DNA from: Pampus argenteus
Taxonomy: Eukaryota > Chordata > Actinopteri > Scombriformes > Stromateidae
Length of the DNA: 64,000 nucleotides
NCBI GenBank assembly: GCA_036937835.1
Contig: CM072879.1
Span: forward strand, 20,535,501 to 20,599,500
Direction: 5' to 3'
The notes under the pieces were generated by a model. That model saw only the letters and a list, made by a program, of their open reading frames with translations. It was not told the DNA's origin and did not search any database. Shown here in pieces: positions 12,998 through 24,712 of this stretch (position 1 is its first letter; each line of letters opens with the position of its first letter). Position numbers and translations under genes: made by a program.

Positions 12998-15900
12998 TAT
13001 TACAGGTGTGTTGTGTTGCTGCTCTTCACTCTTGCTGCTGTTTCTCTGGCAGCTCCAGTTCCTGGTAAACTATGACATCATCACAGATTAATAATAAACT
13101 CTTTAATAATGTTCAAATTTTAAATATTTATTTTTTGAATAAATTATATACAGTATTTTCACAGTTATGACTGATAAACATATTCATATCGTACAAATCA
13201 ATATTATTATTTATATTTAATTTGTTTTAACTTGTACACCTAACACTATAACTAGTAAAAAAATAATGTATTTAATTTTTATATTTTTTTAAGTTTTTTA
13301 AGTATTATTTATTACTATTATGAATTTAAAACTGTTGTTAAACAATATTCTAAATCACTTTAGTCAAAAACTTTAAATCAGTCTACAATCTATAAATCAA
13401 TCATAGTAACTATAGATTATATATGATATAGATTAAATAATACAACATAATAAATACAAATAAATATTTCTTCTCTCTGAACAGTTATTAATGTAAAGTA
13501 TATACATTACATATATTATATGAAGTGCATACACATATTGTATATACACATGTTGTAATGTTTGACAGTTAAATAATTAACTGACTCTATACCTGTGTCT
13601 TGTGTTTCTGTCTTGCAGAGGGCACATCAGATGATGGTAAATGTCAACTTTTAATTGAATTAATCAGTTGAGGCTTTGACCTTTGACCTTGTAGAGAAGC
13701 CACACTCCAGTGGACCGATTTAAACTTACTGAATTCACACAGAGCAGATCAGACTACATCAAACAGGGATCTGAGCTCTTATATTGCGTTAGTTTACAGT
13801 GAGGTTTGGTGGAAACTCTTTGGGGGAAAACACCCTCTGCTGAGATAAAATCATCCATTTAAACTTTAGTTATTTTAATACTAGTTGTTATTATTATGTT
13901 TGTCACATAATAAATGTATGTTTTATCATATGTTTGTTTCTTCTATTTCAGAGAGAAGTGCAGCACTGCTGGCTCACCTGAACAGTAAGCACTGGTTTAT
14001 GGTCACTCAGAGACAGTTCTCACAACAGCTTCACTCAAAGGCAGTGTGAAAAGCCAACTATCACAGAGATTCATATTTATAATATAATTGCAAATATGCA
14101 TTTTTTTATTTATGTTTTGACATGCAACCCTGATTAGTGTCTGCCTATCAATTAGGGGGCCTCCATTGCCTACAAGGGAATTTTGTAATAACCAGTGACC
14201 TTTTTTTGTGTTCACACTGTGAATTTTGCATAGGACTTTTTTCATCCTGTGATTTACAGCTAATTTTGCAGCTGCTGTTAATAACTTAATTCTTAGTCAG
14301 GATACAACTTTTATCATGTTAGACTGTTTTGAATCATGCTTGAATTACAGTATCTTCATTTTGAAGTAATTCTTTTTTATAGCATTGAATCATTATTTCT
14401 GTAATAAGGAATAATCTTAATACTGATTTGATGTTCTGTGTGTATGCATACATACTGGAGCGTGATTATCACCCCATGCTATGTAAAAATACTGGTTCCT
14501 TTAATGGGTAGCTTGGATAATATAGACTGGTTCTATAGTGAGTATCCTGTTAAATACAAACCGGTTCCATCAATAAGTACTCAATAAGTGTTAAATAGAG
14601 ATTGGTTGCTTCCGTGAGTAGCCTGCTCTAACCTGCACGGGCACTTTTGAGTACCTATAACCTTTAAAATTTACACCCCTACCCGTCCCCTATTCGGCAA
14701 AATTAAATAATTTACCTAGAGGACTTAAGACATGATTTTGGCATGCTTTAAAGCCTGGGCAACACGGGACGGGCAAAATGTTTACCCCTGGTCCACTTTT
14801 GGCTTGATAGTCCCATGTTGGTGAACAATGCCCTGGTCCTCTGTTAGATAGGTACACATACACACACACACACACACATATAAACACACTTACAAATGTT
14901 CAGGTGTATTTTTTGATTAATTTTGGTTTTTGTTATTGTTATTTTTGTAGGAGAAGCAGGTGAATCTGTAACATCACAGCCAGGTAACCACAAACACTGG
15001 TACACACAACCTGTCTGATTCTGCAGTTTCAGTTTTAAAATGAAGCCATTAAACAATTTAATATTCAGTTAACATGATACTTAAATTATATTCATGTTTT
15101 CATGTATTCATTTCTTATATTATACATTAAATACTATATATGTGTATGTTTCTTGACTTGCTTATTAAATATATATACACATACAGTATATTTTCTACAA
15201 ATACATATGGGTATTTTTTTCTTTCCCCTTTTTCTGATATGTATGTTTTATTTATTATTTGTATATTTTTTATGTAAATAGTATAGTAAATTCTTCTACC
15301 GCTGCATGTATGTATGGGATGTGACTTACAAATCAATCAGTCTGTTCACCTGTCTTACTGCCCACCTGTTTGTCTGTTCACTGAAGACTTGAAACCAAAT
15401 AATTGATAACAGTCAATTATGTTGTAGCTGATGTAGTGCCTGACGACAACAAGGAGGACTCAAAGACAGGCGGTGACTCTGACCCTGACCTAACCACAGA
15501 AGACAAGGACGACAGCACTGTCATTGAGGACGACAAGGATGACTCAAAGACAGACGGTGACTCTGACTCTGATGAAGCCACAGAAGACGAGGACGACAGC
15601 ACTGTCACCGAAGACGACAAGGAGGACTCAAAGACAGGCGGTGACTCTGACTCTGATGAAGCCACAGAAGACGAGGACGACAGCACTGTCACCGAAGACG
15701 ACAAGGAAGACTCAAAGACAGACGGTGACTCTGACTCTGATGAAGCCACAGAAGATGAGGACGACAGCACTGTCACCGAAGACGACAAGGAGGACTCAAA
15801 GACAGGCGACGACTCTGACGTGACCACAGAAGACGAGGACGACAGCACTGTCACCGAGGACGACAAGGAGGACTCAAAGACAGGCGATGACTCTGACGTG

Positions 15901-17630
15901 ACCACAGAAGACGAGGACGACAGCACTGTCACCGAGGACGACAAGGAGGACTCAAAGACAGGCGGTGACTCTGACGTGACCACAGAAGACGAGGACGACA
16001 GCACTGTCACCTTGGACGACAAGGAGGACTCAAAGACAGGCGGTGACTCTGACGTGACCACAGAAGACGAGGGCGACAGCACTGTCACCGAGGACGACAA
16101 GGAGGACTCAAAGACAGGCGGTGACTCTGACGTGACCACAGAAGACGAGGACGACAGCACTGTCACCGAGGATGACAAGGTGGACTCAAAGACAGGCGGT
16201 GACTCTGACTCTGACTCTGACTCTGATGTAGCCACAGGAGACGAGGATGATAGCACCATCATTGGCGACAACAACGAGGACTCGAAGACTGGCGGTGACT
16301 CAGACTCTGAAGTAGCCACAGGAGACGAGGACGACAATCAGGTCGATGACGACAGTATGACTCTGGAGGAGTTACAGGGGGGGGGGGGGGCCAAGTAGTG
16401 AGGAGGCAGTGGGTGGGGGGGCTACAAAGGAGGAGGGAGGTGATGATATGCCAGAGGAGGTGGAGCTAGAGACAGACAGAAGGGAGGGGAATGACGACAG
16501 TGTGGTCACGGACCAAGAGAAGGATAGTCAGGAAGACGGTGAGACGAGTGAGACTGACAGTGACAATGACAGTCAGGAGGGCAGCGACATGCTGGACTCT
16601 GAGGTCACTGAGGAGGAGGAGGAGGAGGATGACGACGACGAATTAAACCAGGATGACTCTGCAATACCGGATACTGAAGAACCTGATCAGCTGAGCTCAG
16701 AAACTCCTGATTCCACTGAAGGTAAACTGCGACAGATACACAGAAGTCAGATCTCACATAAAACATTCACAAGACTTCAGAAGTTCTTTGTTTTAATAAA
16801 AGGGAGACTTCAGAGAAAATTTTAAAAAATGTATTCACAATAAATAAGACTAACAGATACTCTAGAACTTATGAACCTTTTATGAAAGATTTTGAAAAGA
16901 GAATAATTTAAAGATAAAGAATTCAAAAATAAATCATTTAAAGATAAAGAACCTAAAGGTCAAAGAAAGAACTGGGTGGGAGAACACGATGAAGAAAGTG
17001 ACTCCTGACTGGTTAACAGGAACAGGCAGCCATGATCATTTATTCAGTGAGATTTTTTTATTGTTTCTTATTGCAGTGACACCTGCGGACCAGCTGGACC
17101 AGCTGGACCAGCTGGACGACTCCACCCCAGCCACCACAGAGGGTAAAGGTCACTCCCCACTGTGACATCACACTGTCTCACAGCCAATCACAGCACAAAT
17201 CCATCACTTGTTGAAACTTGTTGTGTTGCTGCTATTCTCGGCAAGGTCCCCTTGTAAATCAAAAGATCAGTGCTTTGACTTGAGACACAGAGTCAATTAG
17301 CTATATAAACTAAAAAAACTCTGTGTGTCTCCACTCTGGTATTAAACTACAGTGATGATCTGTTGTGATGTATCGCGTCGATTAGCTGCAGCCTCCAATT
17401 AGTAACTGATTAACAATAAGGAGGTGTCATGATGGGATGTTCCCTCAAAGGAAGAATCACAGTAGATCAACTTTCAATAGGTGCTGGAGGTCTTCATCAA
17501 GGACTGTTTGACCTTTGACCTCATTCCTAAATACCTGTAAATAAGAATGATGTGAAATACTTGATTTATTATGAACATAAGTCAAACTGAATCCTTTTAC
17601 ATCTGTTTCCTTCTTCTAGTTATGAATTAG
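11949..17630 (+). CDS. Gene B: Starmaker-like acidic repeat protein, frame broken at a poly-G run
   Basis: Exons are 11949-11959, 13006-13064, 13619-13636, 13952-13984, 14951-14983, 15428-16721, 17077-17142 and 17620-17630 (stop TAG). All junctions have AG/GT borders, and phases are 2 after exon 1 and 1 thereafter. The start is MLRQ followed by hydrophobic CVVLLLFTLAAVSLA and APVPEGTSDD, a signal peptide with cleavage likely before APV. The giant exon encodes 11 repeats rich in D, E, S and T. Exon 7 encodes LDQLDQLDD. The protein should be secreted, extremely acidic, phosphorylatable and calcium-binding. Composition and N-terminal layout recall Starmaker, the zebrafish otolith matrix protein, but homology is inferred. 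As read, a run of 14 G causes a stop at 16398 (374 residues). Without the shift the exon chain codes for about 507 residues. Confidence 0.75.
15428..16721 (+). other. giant acidic-repeat exon of gene B
   Basis: A single exon that begins GCTGATGTAGTG once the split codon is completed. Up to about 16340 it carries 11 tandem units of 26-32 residues, each following DDKEDSKTGGDSD then (SDEA or VT)TEDEDDSTVTE. Unit lengths of 78 and 84 bp stay in frame. After the units comes a non-repeated acidic part: EELQ, Gly run, PSSEEA, then EEEEEEDDDDELNQDD and the donor G|GTAAAC. The frame changes at the G run (16377-16390). Ser/Thr followed by acidic residues suits casein kinase 2 or Fam20-type kinases (family knowledge, not shown here). 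Confidence 0.85.
16377..16390 (+). other. 14-G run with frame change in gene B
   Basis: Upstream codons read in frame 1 and stop at TAG 16396-16398. Downstream acidic coding (PSSEEAVGGG onward to the donor at 16722) is in frame 2. One fewer G joins the two. A homopolymer of this length is a likely site of assembly error or real polymorphism. Confidence 0.85.
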
Positions 17631-18016
17631 ATGCTCGGCCTCTGAAGTGTGGACACTCAGCGGCTGCAGGTAAAGTCCTTCATGATTGGTCAGTACCACT
17701 TATGCTTGATGTAAATTTGTAGATGTAGAGTTTGTGTGATGTGATGGCAGCAGGTTGGTTCACTTCCTGACAGTGTTTTAGAATATAAAACACTCAGATG
17801 TTCAGGAAATATGGAGGCCCAGTCTCCTGTGTGTCTGTCCCATAGACATATATATGTAGATACTGCATTGGCTGCTGAATCGTATCTCATTGTTGCTGTT
17901 AGACGCCTGAACTGTGTGATTCATCATCAGAAGATGTACGCATAGGCTCTTATTTGTTTACAGACCAGTTGTATCACAGCAACAGGCTGAAGAAGCCAAT
18001 GTAGCATCTACGTATA

Positions 18017-18912
18017 CAGTTGTAAGCAAAAGTTTGGCCACTCCTTGACAAATTTCAAATATTTTTAATTGAAAAGATGTAAACACAGTCTCTCTAAGAC
18101 ATGGACAAAAACGCAAGGTCTCAGAGAGCTTAATCAGCTTGTTATGTTTGAAGCAATTGTAATTAGAAAATGTCAACTGGTACCAATTTCAAATACTCTG
18201 ACTGTTCAAACCTTGTGAGAACACTCAGCAACCATGACATCCTCTAAGCAGCTGTGTGAGACTCTGAAAATGTAAGTTACTGATGCTCATAATGTAGGGA
18301 AAGCTACAATATAATATATAGCAAAGCAGGCAGTATTTCATGAAAAGAACGTCTCTCTAACTGTTCAACATGGGGATGGACCTATGATGCTTTGGGGCTG
18401 TGTTGCAGTAAGTGAAACATTGGATTCCACTAAATACCAGCAAATTCTGGAAGCAAACATTGCAGCGTCTAAAAAGCTGAAGGATGGCTTCTACAACAGC
18501 ATAATGATCCTAAAAAATACCTTGAAATCTACCATGGACGACCTCAAGACACATAGCTGAAGGTACTGGAACGGTCATCACAGTCCTCTGACTAAAACAT
18601 AAAATCTATGGATAGACCTTAAAAGAGCTGTGTGTGTGCAAGATGGTCCAAGAATACTGCAGAATTAGAAACCTTTTGCAAAAAGGATGAAAGAAAATCC
18701 CAAATATAAGAACTGAAAGAATTGTATTTATATTTTCATTTGTTTTTTGTATTCAATGATGCATAAAAAGTAACATTTGAAAGTAGCATATGCATTTATG
18801 TTTACTGAAAATGTGGTGTAACTTCCATTTCCTAGAGAGACTGTGCTACATATTTTCAATTAAACAATATTTGAAATTTGTCAAGACATGGCCAACCTTT
18901 TGCATACAAATG
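18017..18912 (+). mobile_element. Tc1-like transposon with inverted ends, decayed
   Basis: The left end CAGTTGTAAGCAAAAGTTTG and the right end (reverse complement CATTTGTATGCAAAAGGTTG) are inverted copies extending about 60-100 bp, both containing TTGACAAATTTCAAATATT. TA dinucleotides flank both sides (18015-18016 and 18913-18914), the Tc1/mariner target. Inside, 18371-18600 translates in broken plus-strand frames to Tc1 transposase pieces such as GPMMLWGCVAVS and TKYQQILEANI. It sits in the intron between the last two exons of gene B. Confidence 0.88.
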
Positions 18913-19293
18913 TATCTATGATCCATCTACCTGCATGTCTCTCCTGTACTGATCGTAAATCATGACATGCAGAAGAGGTTGTGATTCAGAGGAACAAAAC
19001 GTCTGTATTTGTGTTTTTGTATTTTCAGAGAAAGTCCACGAGCTCCACGGTGGAAAACATTTGCCATGACAGCAACACAAGCTAAAAATTAAACTTCATT
19101 CAGCTTCCTGTTTGTTCCTAATTGGTTGCAGCTTTTTTCAAATGTATTCTCTCTTCTGTAAACTGTTTCACTCTTTGCCTGTCTGTCTGCCTTCAGATGT
19201 CTAATGCAGAAACATGAAACCGGTCTGTGTTCACATGTTCACATGTACATACACTTTGCACACATCCATCTGCTGTTACATACAGGGCCTGCT

Positions 19294-19299
19294 AATAAA
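19294..19299 (+). terminator. polyadenylation signal of gene B
   Basis: AATAAA lies in the probable last, non-coding exon, which begins at 19029 after TTTTCAG. An ATTAAA at 19088-19093 in the same exon is an alternative. The stop-codon exon 17620-17669 ends with a good donor (CAG|GTAAAG), so the 3' UTR is spliced. Confidence 0.6.
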
Positions 19300-19775
19300 G
19301 TTTCAACTGTCGGAGTCGACTCTATGTTTCTGTTCATCAATTATTAACTGATGGCACCAATTGATCTGTAATACTCATGATGTCATTTACATCTGAAGTA
19401 GATGAGAACAATTTAGGTTTCACCTGGTTCCTCCACAGAACACTGGATGACCAGATTCAGTTTAACCCTCTAATGGTCTTCTTAGAATCCTGATTGATTT
19501 TCTATTGATCATCAATTGATGACCCATCATCACTGGTCTGCAGATCTTGCTCAGGTGATTTTGTTCTAGGAAATTTACAGCAAAAATATATATCTATGTT
19601 TCCTGTTTTCAGAATAATGAAATGTTTGGTTTCATTTGAGATGTTTTCTTAAAAGAATCATGTGAATAAATTTCGACCAAACACTTTGTACTTTGTTTCT
19701 CTGATGGTTGAAGTGTATTGTGATAATGCTACTAGACTGTATGTTACCATTATGTACATACATTTATACGTATGT

Positions 19776-20720
19776 ACTATCTTCTCCTTTCGGCTTTTCC
19801 CTTCCAGGGACAGTGAATCAGTTGCCTCCATCTAACCCTGTCTTCTGTATCCTCTTCTCTCACACCAACTACCTTCAGACCAAACAACATCACTGGTCTC
19901 ACCACAGGTTTGTACACCTTCCCTTTCATTTTATCTGAAACTCTTCTATCACACATCACACCTGACACTTTTCTCCACCTGTTCCAACCTGCCTGCACAC
20001 ACTTCTTCACCTCTTTTCCATACTTTCATCGCTCTGGAATGTTGATCCTAAATACTTTAAATCCTCCACCTTCTTTATCTCTTCTCCCTGTGACTTCGCT
20101 TTTCTACTTGTGTCCCTCTCCTCTCCAGGGCAAACCTCCACCTCTCTAGCTTCTTCTCCACCTGTTCCCTGCTCTCACTACAGATCACAATGTCATCTGC
20201 AAACATCATAGTCCATGGAGATTCCTGTCTAACCTCGTCTGTCAGCCTGTCCATCAACATGGCTAGCAAGAATGGGCTCAGAGCAGATCCCTGATGCAGT
20301 CCCACCTCCGCCTTGTCACACCTACAGCACACCTCACCACTGTCTTACAGCCCTCATACATGTCCTGCACAATTCTAACACACTTCTCTGCCACTCCAGA
20401 CTTCCTCATACAATACCACAGTTCCTCTCTGGGCACCCTGTCATAAGCTTTCTCCAGATCTACAAAGACACAGTTCAGCTCCCTCTGACCTTCTCTGTAC
20501 TTCTCTATCAACATCCTCAAAGCAAATACTGCATCTGTAGTACTCTGTTTGGCATGAAACCATACTGCTGCTTACAAATGTTCACTTCTGCCCTTAGTCC
20601 AGTTTCAACTACTCTTTTGCATAACTTCATTGTATGGCTCATCATCTTTATTCCTCTGTAGTTGCCACAACTCTGCACATCTCCCTTGTTCTTACACACT
20701 TCCATACCTCCATAGGTATA
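19776..20720 (-). mobile_element. RTE-like LINE reverse transcriptase remnant
   Basis: Minus-strand translation in several frames gives, in order, NKGDVQSCGNYRGIKMMSHT, CVFVDLEKAYDRVPREELWY, GLHQGSALSPFLLAMLMDRL and MMFADDIVICSESREQVE (the FADD catalytic motif). QAGWNRWRKVSGVMCDRRVS and VRWRQLIHCP come last. This is the RT and C-terminal region of an RTE-type LINE common in fish. Frameshifts and an internal deletion near 20080-19990 make it inactive. Its 3' end recurs at 23105-23345. Confidence 0.9.
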
Positions 20721-20853
20721 TCACACCGAGTGCCTTTTCCTCTTCACTATATCCTATATACTATATGCTACTTCCTGGTCCACAACAGTCACCTCTTCGA
20801 CTCTTTGTTCGCTCTCATTTTCCTCATTCATCAACTTTTCAAAGTAACGTATG

Positions 20854-20858
<5 letters not shown>

Positions 20859-20890
<32 letters not shown>
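20859..20890 (+). repeat. (CA)n microsatellite
   Basis: Pure CA dinucleotides immediately beyond the 5' side of the RTE remnant. Confidence 0.9.
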
Positions 20891-20892
<2 letters not shown>

Positions 20893-20949
20893 TCAGGTTT
20901 GAATAATTGTACACATATACACAGTATAATTATTCAAACCTGAATAAAA

Positions 20950-21070
20950 TAAATACTGATGTGAGCATCAGTTCTCCTCAGTACACCTGCACACAAGTAT
21001 CTTGAAGAACTTCTGTCTTGTAAGTTCAGTGGATTCAGGCTGTTTCAGCTACTTCTGTTTGTTCACATAA
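20950..21070 (-). mobile_element. Tc1-like transposase C-terminal fragment
   Basis: It contains GAGCATCAGTTCTCCTCAG and CACATAATCCCAGACTGA, matching the longer element at 35500-35930. Read on the minus strand these correspond to the C-terminal part of Tc1-type transposase (SVWDY-like, RTDA-like stretches). Strongly decayed. Confidence 0.55.
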
Positions 21071-21133
21071 TCCCAGACTGATTTGATGATCATATTTATA
21101 GTATATGTACTATATGTACCTTATGTAGAGCAC

Positions 21134-21207
21134 ATATGGTATATATGGTACATATATATGTACTGTATGTGTATATACACATATATTTATACCATATATA
21201 CCATATG
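21134..21207. repeat. AT-rich imperfect palindrome
   Basis: ATGGTATATATGGT on the left is mirrored by ACCATATATACCAT on the right around TA/TG-rich sequence, so the strand can fold into a hairpin. It is surrounded by TATATG-rich DNA (21080-21230). Confidence 0.6.
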
Positions 21208-21479
21208 CTGTATGTATAGTGCATATGATACACAAAGCTTACTGATGATTCACTGTTGTCAGAAAAATAGTTATGTTATTATTCCACTGTATATTTACTA
21301 ATATGATTACGGTATATCAGTATAATTTAGTAGACAACTGAATTCCAGGGTGATACTGTTAATGTTAGAATAATGATTGAACACAATAACAGTTGTGGAT
21401 GATGACTCACTGTGACCAGTGGGGGCGCTGTAGATGTAGTTCAGATTGTGGAACTACATTGAAGTGCTTTGGAAATAAA

Positions 21480-21900
21480 AACCTCAAAGAGATAATCAGT
21501 AGTATTGTCAGTAAAATCTACTTAAATATAAGAAAGTAAAAGTACTTATCATACAGGAATATGGTCCCTGTGAGTGTTAGAGTGTAATAAATGTTTCATC
21601 ACTATTGTGATGTTTAGCTCAGTGTAAGCAGCAGTATGTAGCAGATCGACGTGGCGATCATTTTAACTACTTTATATAGTGATAATTTAATTTATTTTTC
21701 ATCTAAACTGAAGTTGACATTTATGTCAAAGTTGTCCTTTACAAACTGATGAGTAGCTAAAGCTGTCAGATAAATGTGGTGTAGTAAAAAGTATTTCCCT
21801 CTAAAAATGTGAAGACATATACAGCGTGTAATCAAATACATAAAGAATGTAATGAAGTACAGTACTTGAGTAAATCGACTCAATTACAGTCAGTGTTTAA
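21480..21900. mobile_element. non-autonomous hAT-like repeat, decayed
   Basis: Blocks such as AAGTAAAAGTACTTATC, the central AACTACTTTATATAG and AGTACAGTACTTGAGTAAAT are shared in the same order with the element at 52309-52829. This is a widespread teleost non-autonomous DNA transposon type; family name uncertain. A shorter relative lies near 37110-37220. Confidence 0.55.
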
Positions 21901-22543
21901 AAAGATGTGTATTATGTTGTTTTGCTGAATTTTAGTCACTGAACGCAGATTTACACAGCTGTCAGTAAGCAGCTGCAGCTCTGTGGCTTCACCTGCAGTA
22001 GTAGGCGGGGCTACATGTTTGAAAAACCTGCAATAATAAGTCATTAAGGTACAGCTGGTTGGACCAGATTCCAATGAACAACTGCTCGTCCACATTCTTC
22101 TGTTTCAATCAAGTTTGTTCACGCCTCCACGCATCCAACTGCTTCTACCAGCACCAAAACCAGCTTTTACCAGAACTAGAACCAGCTTCTACCAGAACAC
22201 TACCAGAAACGATACATGTAAAGGCTTGTCAGGCATAGAAGCACCTGCAGCAGCGAGGAGGAGGAGGAGCAGCTGGTCGCTATGAAGGAGCAGATTAAGT
22301 TTCTCTGAAACAATGAGAGAAATGTGACCTGAATGACAGATGATGGAGGTGGGGGCTGAGGGTTGCTTCAATATGACCTTTGATTGGTTAATGGTTGTTT
22401 TGACCACAAGGGGTGAATCGCTGGAGGCTGACACACACAGACACATGCATGGTGGGCTTCCATTTATTTAGGGAACATTATATTGACTTACAGTCATTTC
22501 TTGGTTAAGATTGTAAACACAGTTTCTCTAAGAAATACTGCCT

Positions 22544-22735
22544 TGCTCTTTTAAAAAGGTTTATTACAAATAAGTACAAAACAAAGCAGCATCTGACAGG
22601 CCCCATGGATGCCTGGAGAGCTTCCGCCAAATAGGAAAAACTCTGTCACACAAAGCCTGGTTCTTATAATCTCTTATAAAGACCCAGTCCTACAGTAACT
22701 TATAGTACTGCTAACAATTATTTATGGACCAAAAA
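22544..22735. repeat. dispersed repeat, copy 1 of a direct pair
   Basis: CTCTTTTAAAAAGGTTTATT through GGCCCCATGGAT, GAGAGCTTCCGCC and TCCTACAGTAACTTAT recurs in the same orientation at 24073-24260. Possibly the ends of one decayed retroelement spanning the region between; no internal gag or pol seen. Confidence 0.6.
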
Positions 22736-23104
22736 GGAGTGTAGTGAAGAATGTAGAATGTAGTGGCCCCTGTCAGACCTGTTAGCCTTTAACTTAAACT
22801 TCCTTACAGAAAATCATGTCACTCATTCAAGACTTGAAAAACAAATGATAACAATAGTTTATTATTGTAACAAGAATAATCAACCTACAAAACCTGTCAG
22901 GCAGTTATCTTTCCTGACAAATCCATCACACATTCTGGACAGGAAAAATTCCCTTGCAGCCTCTCTGTCTCAGGCGACCGAATTAAAAGAGGAATTTTAA
23001 CAATGTGTATAAACATATGACTTAAGTAAATACATATGAAGACCTCAGAAAATAAAATCAAAACAATGTCCAATTTCAGGCTGGTTGACCCATCATACCT
23101 TTCC

Positions 23105-23345
23105 CTGCCTTCTTCTCCTTTCGTCTTTTCCCTTCAGGGGTCGCCACAGTGAATCAGTTGCCTCCATCTAACCCTGTCTTCTGTATCCTCTTCTCTTACA
23201 CCACCTACCTTCATGTCCTCTTTCACTACATCCATATATCTCCTCTTTGGTCTTCCTCTAGACCTCCTGCCTGGCAGTTCAAAACTCAGCATCCTTCTAC
23301 CAATATACTCACTATCTCTCCTCTGGACATGTCTCGCATTTCTAT
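23105..23345 (-). mobile_element. RTE-like LINE 3' fragment
   Basis: CTTCTCCTTTCGTCTTTTCC through CAGTTGCCTCCATCTAACCC matches the 3' part of the RTE remnant at 19776-20720 in the same orientation. It ends abruptly at the foldback element that starts at 23351. Confidence 0.75.
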
Positions 23346-23350
23346 TCCTT

Positions 23351-23674
23351 TGCGAATATTCTCATTTATCCAGGTCATGGTTATCTTAAGGAAATTTAAT
23401 TCAAACGCAAACGGACTTGGTTATTTGTCTTTGAAGACGTTTCACCTCTCATCCAAGAGGCTTCATCAGTTCATGCTAGCTTGACTAGGCTGGGACTAGT
23501 CCAACTAGCTGGTGTAGAAACCCAGGTATTTAACCTCTGTGGAGGCAGTCACATGGCCAGTGATGTCATTGGCTCATTAACACTCCATGTGCCCAACGAC
23601 AGTCGTTTAATGACAGCGTTGGGGGCTAGCTTATATAATAACCAAGTCCAGTTGCGTTTGATTTAATTTCCTTG
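23351..23674. mobile_element. dispersed foldback-type repeat, copy 2
   Basis: It opens GCGAATATTCTCATTTATCC and GGAAATTTAATTCAAACGCA and closes with the inverted CAGTTGCGTTTGATTTAATT. It has terminal inverted repeats around a core with GAAGACGTTTCACCTCTCAT and about 130 bp of extra sequence absent from the other copies, so it may be the longest form present. Confidence 0.8.
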
Positions 23675-24072
23675 ATTTTTTTATCTCTTTTTCCATGACC
23701 TTTGACTTCTTATTTTCTTCCTTTCATATTACTACAACTTTTTTCATAAACTTCAACTTCTGTATTTTATCTTCTCCATCACACCACCCCTGTTGTGTTG
23801 CCTCAAACAAAACAAAACCCCAAATTAGAACAGAGCAGCACTCCAAAAATCAACACATCATTAAACAGCGAACACACAATAGCTTAAACGAACCTAACAG
23901 CACTCCAAGTAAGTGAGAAATGCTCACTGTAGGTTAGGGTTAGGAGTAGGTGTGTTGAAGCTGTTGGAAGATGAGGCCTGGTCACAGCCCGTTCAGAGTT
24001 CATGATGCCAAAGTCTTTTTCTTTATTTGATAGTGATGATGTGAAGATGATTGGAGAAATCTCTACCGACAC

Positions 24073-24260
24073 TGTCTTGCTCTTTTAAAAGGTTTATTAT
24101 AAATAAGTACAAAGCAAAGTTAGGGTTAGGGTTAGTTCAGCATTGGACAGGCCCCATGGAGAGCTTCCGCCAATATAAAAAACTCTTGGTTCATCTCTTA
24201 TGAAGGCTGTTGTCCAGCCGTGGTCCTACAGTAACTTATGGAAACAATCATTTATGCACC
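24073..24260. repeat. dispersed repeat, copy 2 of a direct pair
   Basis: A second copy of the 22544-22735 sequence, with a telomere-like GTTAGGGTTAGGGTTAG insertion at 24117-24135. It is followed by a GTGTGTTTATTA-type minisatellite (about 24290-24380). Confidence 0.6.
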
Positions 24261-24712
24261 AAATTCACCAAACTGTTTTATTAGTGTGTGTTATTAGTGT
24301 GTGTTTATTACCTGTGTGTGTGTTTATTAGTGTGTGTGTGTTTATTAGTGTGTGTGTGTGTGTGTGTGTGTTATTAGTGTCTTTGTTCTAGGATCCTGTT
24401 TCTTGTCGACGGTCCCACAGCTCTTCATTACAGTCAGACATTCGGATCAAAGATCCAGATGAGCTCTAGTCATTCAGAACCGAGCTGGACCGGACTAAAC
24501 CTTAAAGTGCCCTTAATTTGTCTTCTGGACCTGCTCCCAGAGTCCAGCTTGGTCCAGCTCGGTTCTAGTTTCAGGATGCCCTGCTGCAGATGGATGCAGA
24601 CTCACTTTCTGCCCTGATTCCCACAGGCAGCAGGAAGTCACTCTGAAGTATACGATAATCTCACAACAAGTACAAACACAGCGTTAGCCTGGGTTAGCGT
24701 TAGCATCATGTC

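Noticed and set aside
15417..16337. 306-residue open frame antisense to the acidic exon of gene B (SSSSVVTSESPPVFESS repeats)
   Set aside because: It mirrors the codon-repeat structure of the sense strand. The sense strand has splice sites, a signal peptide upstream and matching phases, whereas the antisense has none.
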